Part shown: positions 1-9,460 of the stretch, one piece after another
Position numbering within the stretch: the first letter of the stretch is position 1
Layout: each line of letters starts with the position of its first letter
Assembly (NCBI GenBank): GCA_900317405.1
Contig: ONGP01000016.1
Span: 1 to 64,000 of the forward strand
Direction: 5' to 3'
Origin: an uncultured Prevotella sp.
Lineage (GTDB): Bacteria; Bacteroidota; Bacteroidia; Bacteroidales; Bacteroidaceae
DNA: 64,000 nucleotides
Notes under the pieces: model-generated
What the model was told of the DNA's origin: nothing
The model's database searches: none
Seen by the model: only the letters and a program-made list of their open reading frames with translations
Program-made: the position numbers and the translations under genes

Positions 1-1424
<1,424 letters not shown>

Positions 1425-1463
1425 CTATAAAAATGAATAACTATTGTGTTTATTATAATTTTT

Positions 1464-1535
1464 AATTCTTCAATTCTTCAATTTTTCAATTCTTCAATTC
1501 TTCAATTTTTCAATTCTTCAATTCTTCAATTTTAG
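1464..1535. repeat. 8-bp tandem repeat with 24-bp higher-order period
   Basis: Nine units of 8 bp: aattcttc, aattcttc, aatttttc, repeated three times, the last unit diverging to aattttag. The array is 72 bp, fills most of the gap between nifJ and the ATPase gene, and its last unit contains the ATPase stop codon (1532-1534). The regular third-unit variant gives an exact 24-bp period. Confidence 0.93.
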
Positions 1536-2725
1536 TAAAGGAATCCCAGCAACCACAGGGGTATCTGGTTGTCCTTACCTATCTCGGTGTTATATCGTGC
1601 GTAGATCACGTCGGGCGACATGCGCAGCTTGCCTGGTGCCTTGGCGTCGATCACGCGGAATTTCAGATTCTCATCCACGATGAAGCTTGCATCGCGGGTG
1701 CTGCTGGTGTTAACCTTGTGGTCCTTCCACATCGAGTTTACGAAGAATGTCTCCATAGCCTCCTGCTTGTCTACCTGGATAGGATAGATGGCATACATCA
1801 GGTTAGAGTTGTGCAGCATAATCTTGGCAGGCTTCTTGGGGAAGTCCTGACCCACGGGGTAGATCAGGTTGAGCAGTCGGGCGTCGGTCAGATACTTGAT
1901 GTAGTTCATCACGGTGGCGCGACTGGTCTCGATATCCTGAGCCAGCTTACTTACGTTAGGTGTCTTGGCCGGTCCCTCTTCGGCTATCTGGTAGAACAGC
2001 TTCTTAATCTTAGTAAGGTACTTCAGCTCTATCTGCTTGATGAGCAGTATGTCTACCTCGGTCATCATGTTCATGGTCTTCAGCAGGTTCTCGCTGTAGT
2101 TGCGGTGCTCCTGGAAGAATGGGTAGAAACCGTGGTGGATGTAGTCCTGGAAGTAGCGGTTGGGCGATACCTTGGGCAGAATCTGCTTGATGATGCGCTC
2201 GTGGTTCTGCAGGATATCTTCGAGCGAGTAGGGGTGGAAGTTGTTGCCGGTCATCAGATTGATGAACTCGCGGAACGACAGGCCACGCAGATTGTACGAC
2301 TTAACTATGCCGTTAAGTTCGGGGTTCTCGTCCTTCAGTCGCATCACGCTCGAACCGGTGAACACAATCTTCAGGTTGGGATACATGTCGTAGCACTTGC
2401 GGAGCTCGCTGCTCCAGTTAGGCTGCTTAAACACCTGATCGATAAGCAACACTCGGCCGCCGTGCTTGTAGAAGTTGCCGGCAAAGTCGGCTATGCCCTC
2501 GCCCTGAAAATAGAAATTGTTCATATTGATATACAGGCACTGCTTGTCCATGATATCAAAATGCTCTTTAGCGTACTGAAGTAGAAAAGTGGTCTTGCCG
2601 ATACCTCTGGTACCTTTTATACCAATCATGCGGTCATTCCAGTTTATCTCATCCATTAGAATGCGACGAACCGGTGCATTTACATGCTCTAGGAGATATC
2701 TGTGCGTCCTGAAAAAAGCTTCCAT
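1532..2725 (-). CDS. AAA-type ATP-binding protein with DUF4143-like C-terminus
   Basis: A 397-residue protein of the ATPase family often found in Bacteroidetes with a C-terminal DUF4143 region; the biological role of the family is not established. Walker A is GTRGIGKTT at residues 38-46. Walker B is LLIDQVFKQPNW from residue 93; relatives as I know them have LDE here, so this copy has Gln97 where the catalytic Glu is expected. A sensor-like TGSSVMRL follows. The C-terminal half has the HHGFYPFF and helix-turn-helix-like segments seen in relatives. It is a single gene, divergent from the ATP-grasp-like gene, with its own Bacteroidetes promoter at 2765-2795. No signal peptide or membrane segment. 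Confidence 0.85.
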   Translation of the reverse strand: MEAFFRTHRYLLEHVNAPVRRILMDEINWNDRMIGIKGTRGIGKTTFLLQYAKEHFDIMDKQCLYINMNNFYFQGEGIADFAGNFYKHGGRVLLIDQVFKQPNWSSELRKCYDMYPNLKIVFTGSSVMRLKDENPELNGIVKSYNLRGLSFREFINLMTGNNFHPYSLEDILQNHERIIKQILPKVSPNRYFQDYIHHGFYPFFQEHRNYSENLLKTMNMMTEVDILLIKQIELKYLTKIKKLFYQIAEEGPAKTPNVSKLAQDIETSRATVMNYIKYLTDARLLNLIYPVGQDFPKKPAKIMLHNSNLMYAIYPIQVDKQEAMETFFVNSMWKDHKVNTSSTRDASFIVDENLKFRVIDAKAPGKLRMSPDVIYARYNTEIGKDNQIPLWLLGFLY

Positions 2726-2764
2726 TCCTGCTTGATTTGTTTCCGTTTACTTTTAAAAGTGGTG

Positions 2765-2795
2765 CAAAGATACACATTTTATCTTAAATTGCAAA
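2765..2795 (-). promoter_or_regulatory. promoter of the ATPase gene
   Basis: On the minus strand, TATCTTTG (complement of 2765-2772) matches the Bacteroidetes -7 box TAnnTTTG, and TTTG (complement of 2792-2795) lies 19 nt upstream, matching the -33 box. Confidence 0.7.
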
Positions 2796-2826
2796 CTCTA
2801 ATTAGCAAAATCTCAAAAAAAAATAG

Positions 2827-2834
2827 TAATTTTG
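2827..2834 (+). promoter_or_regulatory. -7 box of the ATP-grasp-like gene
   Basis: TAATTTTG matches TAnnTTTG and lies 12-18 nt before the chosen start codons. No -33 box is seen at the usual spacing. The short distance supports starting the downstream protein at 2846 or 2852 rather than at the far upstream ATG at 2702. Confidence 0.55.
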
Positions 2835-2845
2835 CGCCAAAATTG

Positions 2846-3901
2846 ATGAAAATGGCAAAATTATACGTGTTTAACCCCGAACATGACCTCGCTTTGGCCG
2901 CAAACCTCTCAAATTTTACTGCTCCGCATGCCGGACGTAAATTGAGATACGACCTGGGGTATATCCCGGCACTATGGGCTGGCGATGAGGACTATATTCT
3001 GGTGGATGATGTGGAGAAAGCCGTGCGCCAATATGGTCGCGTGAGAGCAAAGATAGGAGGCACGCCCAAGCAGTTTGTGGATAAATCGCAACTACGCTCC
3101 CTATATATTAATAAGGTGGAACCTTGGGGATGGGACCTCGCCTTGCGTTCATTTCTGCTGCGCTGTGGTGTGGAGTGTGTACCATCCGAGGATGATGTCG
3201 CCGTGATTCGCGACCTGTCGCATCGCAAGCAGGCTGTAGATTTGCTGCGCCAGCTGCAGATGCCTGGCACTATCGGCAGTTCGTGTTGCGCCGATACTCT
3301 CGCCGAGATTAGGCAGCAACTGGGGCTGCACGGTCGCATAGTGGTAAAGGCCCCATGGAGCAGCAGTGGGCGAGGGGTGCGATTCCTGACCGTGGCCTTC
3401 GACGACTATCAGGAGCGCTGGATCAGAAATGTCATCGAGAAGCAAGGCTGCGTGGTGGTAGAGCCTTATTATAATAAGGTGAAAGACTTCGGAATGGAGT
3501 TTGAGAGCGATGGCGAGGGGTGCGTAAAGTATCTGGGATTGTCGCTATTCCACACTAAGAACGGTGCCTATACCGGCAATCTGATAGCTAAGGAGGAAGA
3601 GAAACAAGAATTGCTAAGTCGCTATATATCAGCAGATTTGCTGCAGCGCATTCAAGAAAAAATCTGCCAGCATTTGGGCGAGGCATTCAAGGGTAAATAC
3701 CAGGGCCCGTTCGGTATCGACATGATGGTGGTATCGACAGCCGACAAGGACGGATTCCTGCTGCACCCGTGTGTAGAGATAAACCTGCGACGCACGATGG
3801 GGCATGTGGCGCTGGCCATCCCGCCCTTTGCCGATGGTTTTACGCGAGTGATGCACATCGAACTGACGGACAAGTATCGCATGAGCATCCGCAAGAGATA
3901 A
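2846..3901 (+). CDS. ATP-grasp-like protein conserved in Bacteroidetes, function unknown
   Basis: About 351 residues. I do not know its substrate. The start is taken at MKMAKLYVFNPEHDLALA, because the frame upstream (from 2702) covers the promoter and has no protein-like character. The N-terminal block FNPEHDLALAAN is a distinctive conserved opening. The middle contains IVVKAPWSSSGRGVRF, which looks like the nucleotide-binding loop of ATP-grasp ligases, followed by a conserved EPYYNKVKDFGMEF strand. Near the C-terminus, HPCVEINLRRTMGHVA resembles the Mg-binding Glu/Asn pair. Cytoplasmic; no signal peptide. The gene stands alone and ends at a bidirectional terminator (3907-3943). A carboxylate-amine ligase activity is inference from the fold. 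Confidence 0.7.
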   Translation: MKMAKLYVFNPEHDLALAANLSNFTAPHAGRKLRYDLGYIPALWAGDEDYILVDDVEKAVRQYGRVRAKIGGTPKQFVDKSQLRSLYINKVEPWGWDLALRSFLLRCGVECVPSEDDVAVIRDLSHRKQAVDLLRQLQMPGTIGSSCCADTLAEIRQQLGLHGRIVVKAPWSSSGRGVRFLTVAFDDYQERWIRNVIEKQGCVVVEPYYNKVKDFGMEFESDGEGCVKYLGLSLFHTKNGAYTGNLIAKEEEKQELLSRYISADLLQRIQEKICQHLGEAFKGKYQGPFGIDMMVVSTADKDGFLLHPCVEINLRRTMGHVALAIPPFADGFTRVMHIELTDKYRMSIRKR

Positions 3902-3906
3902 AAAAG

Positions 3907-3943
3907 AATCCCTGCCACTTGATGATGGCAGGGATTTCTCTTT
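3907..3943. terminator. bidirectional rho-independent terminator
   Basis: Perfect 11-bp stem AATCCCTGCCA / TGGCAGGGATT with an 8-nt loop, flanked by T-rich sequence on the plus side and by A residues (Ts on the minus strand) on the other. It sits between the convergent ATP-grasp-like and BCCP genes and can serve both. Confidence 0.85.
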
Positions 3944-3963
3944 ATTATTAATAAGGTGTAATC

Positions 3964-4392
3964 TTACTCGATAACTACCAGAGCATCGTCCTCCATTACA
4001 CTCTCACCAACCTTTACGCAGATAGCAGTAACCTTACCGTCCTTCTCGGCAGCCAGGTTGTTGGCCATCTTCATAGCCTCGAGCACAATAACTGTGTCGC
4101 CAGCCTTTACCTCGTCGCCCTCGGCCACCAGGATGTCTGTAATAACACCTGGCAGAGGTGCCTTTATGGCATTAGCCTTGTTCACAGCGCCCTTATTGGC
4201 TGCAGGAGCGTCGTCGGCAGCAGCTGTGGCAGCGGCCTTAACTACTGGCTTCTTCTTCTCAGGTTCAGCCTGCTTCTCCATCTCTACGGTATACTCTTCG
4301 CCGTTAACGGTCAGGGTAGCGATATTATCAGTAATGTCGCCTACCACAACCTCGTACTTATTACCATTAATGGTATACTTGTATTCTTTCAT
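3964..4392 (-). CDS. biotin carboxyl carrier protein of acyl-CoA (de)carboxylase
   Basis: A 142-residue biotinyl carrier subunit that shuttles CO2 for the methylmalonyl-CoA decarboxylase/propionyl-CoA carboxylase encoded upstream. The start MKEYKYTING at 4392 is chosen over an upstream in-frame ATG because it lies 2 nt after the preceding small gene. Residues 1-38 form the usual N-terminal beta segment, 40-75 an Ala/Pro/Lys-rich flexible linker, and 76-142 the biotinyl domain with the biotin-attachment motif EAMKM (Lys108). Last gene of a tight mce-mmdA-mini ORF-BCCP operon; no beta (sodium pump) subunit follows, since the next gene is convergent. Cytoplasmic. Identification is firm; the exact substrate follows from the neighbours. 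Confidence 0.92.
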   Translation of the reverse strand: MKEYKYTINGNKYEVVVGDITDNIATLTVNGEEYTVEMEKQAEPEKKKPVVKAAATAAADDAPAANKGAVNKANAIKAPLPGVITDILVAEGDEVKAGDTVIVLEAMKMANNLAAEKDGKVTAICVKVGESVMEDDALVVIE

Positions 4393-4394
4393 TT

Positions 4395-4544
4395 TTATGG
4401 ATGTTGTGTAAATGTTTGCGCGTAACCGTTCCACTGAGTGGGGCGCGCGTTGATTGTAATAATGCCCGTTTCAACGTCGTGAACGTTGTTTCCCAGATGC
4501 TCGTGCAGGGCCAGGGCAATTGCAGCATATACTTCTTTATTCAT
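4395..4544 (-). CDS. 49-residue protein resembling the soluble tail of OadG/MmdD-type gamma subunits
   Basis: A small gene of 50 codons. It starts 5 nt after the mmdA stop (4550) and ends 2 nt before the BCCP start (4392), spacing that strongly suggests it is translated. The protein begins MNKEVYAAIALALHEHLG and ends NGYAQTFTQHP. The central VHDVETGIITI and the following Trp resemble, from memory, the C-terminal assembly segment of Na+-translocating decarboxylase gamma subunits in Bacteroidetes, but there is no membrane helix in front of it. If the likeness holds, it would be a free assembly peptide joining the carboxyltransferase and biotin subunits. Gene reality is well supported by position; the family assignment is tentative. 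Confidence 0.72.
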   Translation of the reverse strand: MNKEVYAAIALALHEHLGNNVHDVETGIITINARPTQWNGYAQTFTQHP

Positions 4545-4549
4545 ATTAA

Positions 4550-6115
4550 TTACATTGGGATGTTACCATGTTTCTTAGCGGGCAGCGAGTCGCGCTTGGT
4601 AGCAAGCTGAGCCAGACCGCGGCAGATGCGGAAACGAGTGTTGCGTGGCTCGATCACGTCATCGATGTAGCCGAACTTGGCTGCCTGATAAGGATTAGCG
4701 AAGAGCTCGTTGTACTCGTCCTCCTTCTCGGCGATGAATGCCTTAACGTCCTCGCCAGCCTCTTTCTTAGCCTTAGCCTCCTTAGCGTACAGTACGGCTG
4801 CAGCACCCGATGCACCCATAACGGCGATCTCGGCTGATGGCCATGCGTAGTTGAGGTCGGTATGCAGCTGCTTAGAACCCATAACGATGTGTGAACCACC
4901 GTACGACTTACGCAGAGTAACAGTAATCTTGGGCACAGTAGCCTCGCCGTAAGCGTAGAGCAGCTGAGCTCCGTGCAGGATAACGGCATTGTACTCCTGA
5001 CCGGTACCAGGCAGGAATCCAGGAACGTCAACCAGTGATACGATAGGAATATTGAAGGCGTCGCAGAAACGTACAAAACGTGCCCCCTTACGGCTGGCGT
5101 TAACGTCGAGCACACCAGCGTAGCAAGCAGGCTGGTTGGCTACGATACCTACGCTCTGACCGTTGAAGCGAGCGAAACCTACGATGATGTTCTTAGCGAA
5201 CTTAGGCTGTACCTCGAAGAACTCGCCGTTATCGGTGATAGCAGCGATAACCTTGTACATATCGTATGCCTCGTTGGGGTTCTCTGGGATAATCTCGTTC
5301 AGAGTATCCTCCATACGGTTGATAGGATCGGTGCAAGGCTTTGAAGGAGCGGTCTCCATGTTGTTTGATGGGATGTAGCTCAGCAGAGTCTTGATCATCT
5401 GCAGACCCTCTTCCTCGGTCTTAGCTGTGAAGTGGGTAACACCCGACTTGGTAGCGTGAACCGATGCACCACCAAGGTGCTCCTGGTCGATATCCTCGCC
5501 TGTAACGGTCTTTACAACCTTTGGACCTGTGAGGAACATGTAAGATGTACCTTCCATCATCAGGGTGAAGTCGGTCAGGGCAGGGCTGTAAACAGAACCA
5601 CCGGCGCAAGGACCGAAGATACCTGAAATCTGAGGAATAACACCTGAAGCCAGGATGTTGCGCTCGAAGATCTCGGCGAAACCAGCCAGAGAGTTGATAC
5701 CCTCCTGAATACGTGCACCACCCGAATCGTTGATACCGATAACAGGAGCGCCCATCTTCATGGCCATATCCATAATCTTACAAATCTTCTGACTCATGGT
5801 CTCCGACAGAGAACCAGCGTGTACGGTGAAGTCCTGTGCGAATACGTATACCAGACGACCGTCGATGGTACCCGAACCAGCTACTACACCATCACCCAGG
5901 AATTGCTTCTTCTCCATACCGAAGTTATGGCAGCGATGCTCCTTAAACATATCGTACTCTTCGAACGAACCCTCGTCGAGCAGCATGTCAATACGCTCAC
6001 GAGCGGTGTACTTGCCACGATCGTGCTGTTTCTGAATTGCTTTCTCACCACCACCGAGACGGGCCTGTTCGCGCTTCTCGATGAGTTGCTTGATTTTTTC
6101 TAATTGTTTGCTCAT
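4550..6115 (-). CDS. mmdA: methylmalonyl-CoA decarboxylase alpha / propionyl-CoA carboxylase carboxyltransferase subunit
   Basis: A 521-residue carboxyltransferase that moves CO2 between methylmalonyl-CoA (propionyl-CoA) and carrier-bound biotin. It has the two-domain crotonase-like fold. The N-terminal half contains [19 protein letters not shown] and [16 protein letters not shown] (CoA and acyl-CoA binding). The C-terminal half contains [17 protein letters not shown] and the [14 protein letters not shown] segment typical of decarboxylase/PCC beta subunits. Length fits the family (510-520). It lies between mce and the small OadG-tail-like gene, giving a succinate-to-propionate type module (epimerase, transferase, biotin carrier). 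Whether it works as a decarboxylase or carboxylase cannot be told from the sequence, as no Na+ pump or biotin carboxylase gene is adjacent. Confidence 0.94.
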   Translation of the reverse strand: MSKQLEKIKQLIEKREQARLGGGEKAIQKQHDRGKYTARERIDMLLDEGSFEEYDMFKEHRCHNFGMEKKQFLGDGVVAGSGTIDGRLVYVFAQDFTVHAGSLSETMSQKICKIMDMAMKMGAPVIGINDSGGARIQEGINSLAGFAEIFERNILASGVIPQISGIFGPCAGGSVYSPALTDFTLMMEGTSYMFLTGPKVVKTVTGEDIDQEHLGGASVHATKSGVTHFTAKTEEEGLQMIKTLLSYIPSNNMETAPSKPCTDPINRMEDTLNEIIPENPNEAYDMYKVIAAITDNGEFFEVQPKFAKNIIVGFARFNGQSVGIVANQPACYAGVLDVNASRKGARFVRFCDAFNIPIVSLVDVPGFLPGTGQEYNAVILHGAQLLYAYGEATVPKITVTLRKSYGGSHIVMGSKQLHTDLNYAWPSAEIAVMGASGAAAVLYAKEAKAKKEAGEDVKAFIAEKEDEYNELFANPYQAAKFGYIDDVIEPRNTRFRICRGLAQLATKRDSLPAKKHGNIPM

Positions 6116-6153
6116 TTCTTTATTTATGTTTTGAGAATATACTTTCTTGATGA

Positions 6154-6564
6154 TTACTCAGGGTGCTCGCAGAGCTCGGTCAGGATACCACAGGTAGACT
6201 TGGGGTGGAGGAATGCAATGTTGAGTCCCTCGGCGCCCTTGCGTGGCTTCTCGTCGATCAGGCGTACGCCCTTCTCAGATACCTCGGCCAGACCTTTGGC
6301 TACGCCATCTTCTACACAGAAGGCTACATGATGTACGCCCTTGTTGCCCTTGTCGAGCCACTTCTGGATGGTGCTTTCAGGTGATGTTGGCTCCAGCAGC
6401 TCAAGCTTTACCTCGCCGCAACGCAGGAAGGCAGTCTTTACTTTCTGGTCCTCAACTACTTCTGTTGCATAACACTCCAGACCCAGCACGTCGGTAAAAA
6501 ACGGCAGGCTTTCCTCAATGCTCTGGACGGCAATGCCCAGATGCTCAATGTGCGAAATCTTCAT
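6154..6564 (-). CDS. mce: methylmalonyl-CoA epimerase
   Basis: A 136-residue glyoxalase/VOC-fold metalloenzyme that interconverts (R)- and (S)-methylmalonyl-CoA in the succinate-propionate pathway. The start [13 protein letters not shown] (6564) is chosen because the frame upstream overlaps the promoter. Metal-ligand candidates are His7 in IEHLGIAV, the HHVAFCVED block in the second module, and the C-terminal GILTELCEH with its conserved Glu. Length and motif order match the family. First gene of the mce-mmdA-small ORF-BCCP operon, 38 nt upstream of mmdA, driven by the -7 box at 6599-6606. Confidence 0.94.
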   Translation of the reverse strand: MKISHIEHLGIAVQSIEESLPFFTDVLGLECYATEVVEDQKVKTAFLRCGEVKLELLEPTSPESTIQKWLDKGNKGVHHVAFCVEDGVAKGLAEVSEKGVRLIDEKPRKGAEGLNIAFLHPKSTCGILTELCEHPE

Positions 6565-6598
6565 AACCTTAAAATTTAGAATTAATATTTTCGATGTG

Positions 6599-6606
6599 CA
6601 AAGGTA
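6599..6606 (-). promoter_or_regulatory. -7 box of the mce-mmdA operon
   Basis: The minus strand reads TACCTTTG, matching TAnnTTTG, 35 nt upstream of the mce start. No convincing -33 box at the usual spacing. Confidence 0.55.
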
Positions 6607-6649
6607 CAAAACTTATTGGAGAATCCCACCTTATTTTGCTTTTTTTATT

Positions 6650-6689
6650 AAAAAAAAGAGATTGCAGCACGTTTTCTGCTACAATCTCT
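6650..6689 (-). terminator. rho-independent terminator of the LruC gene
   Basis: Hairpin AGAGATTG-C-AGCA / TGCT-A-CAATCTCT (one mismatch, loop cgttttc) followed on the minus strand by a run of eight Ts. It lies just beyond the LruC stop at 6713 and shields the mce promoter. Confidence 0.8.
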
Positions 6690-6712
6690 TCGTTATTGTG
6701 TATATTTATAAA

Positions 6713-9340
6713 TCAGTTTTCTCTGTTGTATGGGTTGGTGTAGGTATTCGACTCTACAATGGATTCTGGCCAGTTGCCATAGTTGTTGGCGTTGCTAGAC
6801 CAATTACTGAATGCGGGATATGCATCGACAATGCTAATTCTTTCTGCTGGATAGTTAAAGTCGCCCGGCATAATAATTGCAAATGGTGCTTCGCCTGCAT
6901 TTGGTATGTGAACCTGATTCCCATTCATACTATAGTTACTGATATAGATGCTGCTAAGGAACTGTAGTTCGGTCATGTCTTTGCTAACAATGTAAATGGC
7001 AGATTTACCCGTAACAACATTTGTTGAAGTCTCAGTGTTAACAAATGTGCCAGATGGTACGCCGAACAACTCGTGTACTTCCTTGTCGTTCAAATCAGTT
7101 CCGCTGTCAAATGTACCAGGTATGCCTTTAATATATACCTGATCTTGAGCTCCTGTGGCAATAAGTGTCAATTCAAATTTGTTGTCTGGTTTGCGGACAC
7201 AGCGCAGAACTACATCGTTCATATCGTAGTCGGCGGTATTTGGTCGGTCCTCAAAGCACATGGTATAAGCCTGCTCCTCAACCTCCAGTGGGTCGTCGGG
7301 TATATCTACACCAGCCTCACCATTACTACCAATTTCAATAATTACATCACTAAACTGTGTGTCGGATCCTTCCTCGAAACAGAGATAGATTTTGTTGTTG
7401 GCCTTGAACGTTGCCATACGGGGTGAGTTCAGTTCCATGCCGTCTTTGTTGTTGGCAGACTTAACAGCATTCTTAAACTGACCGTAGGTGTTTATTTCAG
7501 TGTTCAGTTCACCATATCCATACGAGCAGCCTTGTTTGTCGCTGAAAGCTTTACCATTGTTTGCTCCTACTTCTGCACCACCATCTTTTCTGATCATGAA
7601 TCCTACACGATAACCCTCTGGGATAATAGTCGAAGGCTTTGTGCTTGGTGGGACAATTTGTCCATCGGGGAAATACTTCAATGACAGTTCGAAGTCGGTA
7701 ATAGCAGTTGCTCGATCACCTTCATAATTATCGGGATAGTTATATACCTCGAATGTCCATTCTCGAGAATCTCTATAGGTTCCACTTATATCTCTTAATC
7801 CTTTATTAAGATACGAAAAATCAGTATCTATACGAGCCTTGATAAAATTGTTTCTAGTTGCACTTGAAATAAATACTGTTTGCTTATCTGTTTTGTTATC
7901 GAAAGCAATTGGAATTATTTTATTATCTGTAACTGTTCCATCTGAAACATAGATAGTATAGTTTGTAAGGCTATTATCTTCGATATCCTTAATTTCTACA
8001 TAATCTCCATCTTTATAACAAAAGAATTGTCCACTTCCTACGTTATACAGCATGATAGTGTTATCCTTGGCGTTCGTAAAGACTTGCCAAAGCTGATCCT
8101 CAATATTATCAGTATATTCATCCTTCAAATTATGCTTATTGTCGCCATACGTGATAAAATGATTTGATGGTTGTACTGATTTATAGCCAGAGAAATTGTA
8201 GATACGATAGAATTTTCCATTTGTAGTATAGCCATACGAGCCAAGTGTAGACGGCTTGAATTCAAACTCTGAAGCATTTCCATAGAAAGGCAGAAGATAT
8301 TCGTGCAGTCTAAGGAAGTTGACATCTTTTTCTTTTTTAGCAATTCCTGTAACTTCACTGAATGCCTGTCTTACATCATTCACGTCGACGGCCTTGAACT
8401 TAGGCAGCGACTTGATATAGTTAGCCTCTGAAGTTTCAGAAGGAATGTCTTCTGTTCTGTAGTAATAGTAATAGATGTCGCACCAATAGGCTTCGGTAGA
8501 AGCTGCCTGGACAGGGCATATTGTGATGGGGGTCTGTCCTTTGGCCTCCAGATGGTTGCCGTATAGCTGAACAACACTACTCTCGTTAATGAGTTTTAGA
8601 TTATTTCGAGCTTTGTTATTTTTGTCATATCGGTCGAGCAAGGGAAAGAATATAGCATTAAGTTCATTTGTTTCATCTTCGGATAAAGCTGTTGCATTTC
8701 TGTATATGGTCGAATTAGAAATTGTCCAACCATTGGAACTCTCACCGGAAGGCTGCCACAAACGGTCGTTTTCCCAATTCGTATTTTTCCAATTGCTATA
8801 AGCGCTGTTATTGCTTTTGGCACGTTCTGCATTGTATGACAGGAATGATTCCTTGTATTTAAGCGAAATGTTTGATAGTTCTTCTCCTGCTCTTGTGATG
8901 GCTGCACCACGGGTTGCAGCAAGAGCAGAAGAACTATTGAAACTAACATTCTTTTCTCCAGTATTGAAACCCTTAATATAATACTTGCCATTGCCGTCAA
9001 CACAGGCAGTAACCAAGGTCTCTAATTCTCTTGGCGCATCGTAACTCAATGTAACTGTCTGTCCGGCTGTAACCTCGGCTTCGGCTAGAATCCTTGCGTT
9101 TCTGTTGAAGAACGGTGATTCTGTCAAGATTTGCACCTTGGTAATATCCGACAGTGGGGCATTAGCAGTTACTGTAACTGTGCCTGATGTAGTGGTGCGC
9201 CAGTCCTGATTAGGGTCTATAAGGCCGAAGATATTCTCGGCGTTTTCCTGAATCTCCTGAGTAGGATCATAGGTAAACTCCTTGGTACAGCTGCTTAAGC
9301 CTAATAATGCCAAAATGGCCAAATTCGTTATTTTCTTCAT
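6713..9340 (-). CDS. LruC-domain surface lipoprotein
   Basis: An 875-residue lipoprotein. The start MKKITNLAILALLGLSSC (9340) gives a clear lipobox with Cys18. The C-terminal third contains the LruC/DUF4842 signature MCFEDRPNTADYDMNDVVL, an Asp-rich block likely to bind Ca2+, followed by beta-rich sequence. The middle has no motif I recognise and many aromatic residues. LruC proteins are common envelope proteins in Bacteroidetes; the ligand is not known. It is downstream of, and on the same strand as, the TonB-dependent receptor, with a 120-bp gap holding its own -7 box (9394-9401), so the two may be functionally linked but are probably not a strict operon. A strong terminator follows. Confidence 0.82.
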   Translation of the reverse strand: MKKITNLAILALLGLSSCTKEFTYDPTQEIQENAENIFGLIDPNQDWRTTTSGTVTVTANAPLSDITKVQILTESPFFNRNARILAEAEVTAGQTVTLSYDAPRELETLVTACVDGNGKYYIKGFNTGEKNVSFNSSSALAATRGAAITRAGEELSNISLKYKESFLSYNAERAKSNNSAYSNWKNTNWENDRLWQPSGESSNGWTISNSTIYRNATALSEDETNELNAIFFPLLDRYDKNNKARNNLKLINESSVVQLYGNHLEAKGQTPITICPVQAASTEAYWCDIYYYYYRTEDIPSETSEANYIKSLPKFKAVDVNDVRQAFSEVTGIAKKEKDVNFLRLHEYLLPFYGNASEFEFKPSTLGSYGYTTNGKFYRIYNFSGYKSVQPSNHFITYGDNKHNLKDEYTDNIEDQLWQVFTNAKDNTIMLYNVGSGQFFCYKDGDYVEIKDIEDNSLTNYTIYVSDGTVTDNKIIPIAFDNKTDKQTVFISSATRNNFIKARIDTDFSYLNKGLRDISGTYRDSREWTFEVYNYPDNYEGDRATAITDFELSLKYFPDGQIVPPSTKPSTIIPEGYRVGFMIRKDGGAEVGANNGKAFSDKQGCSYGYGELNTEINTYGQFKNAVKSANNKDGMELNSPRMATFKANNKIYLCFEEGSDTQFSDVIIEIGSNGEAGVDIPDDPLEVEEQAYTMCFEDRPNTADYDMNDVVLRCVRKPDNKFELTLIATGAQDQVYIKGIPGTFDSGTDLNDKEVHELFGVPSGTFVNTETSTNVVTGKSAIYIVSKDMTELQFLSSIYISNYSMNGNQVHIPNAGEAPFAIIMPGDFNYPAERISIVDAYPAFSNWSSNANNYGNWPESIVESNTYTNPYNREN

Positions 9341-9393
9341 GTTAAAACACATTTTAAATCCAAATACAATACTAAAACAAACTAATTATTTTG

Positions 9394-9401
9394 CAAAAAT
9401 A
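9394..9401 (-). promoter_or_regulatory. -7 box of the LruC gene
   Basis: The minus strand reads TATTTTTG, matching TAnnTTTG, 53 nt upstream of the LruC start. No clear -33 box. Confidence 0.5.
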
Positions 9402-9460
9402 AAAGTTTTCTTTAATATTGTACGCGCGTGCGTTGGAAATCTGTTTGTTTTTAACAATAA

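Noticed and set aside
1464..1535. CRISPR array
   Set aside because: Units are only 8 bp with no spacers, and no cas genes are in the window.
1718..2584. 288-codon plus-strand frame
   Set aside because: Lies wholly opposite the ATPase gene, which has clear Walker motifs; the frame has no recognisable domain, promoter or signal.
2702..2845. N-terminal extension of the ATP-grasp-like protein
   Set aside because: It would place coding sequence across two promoters and an A-rich stretch; the conserved family start is MAKLYVFNPEH.
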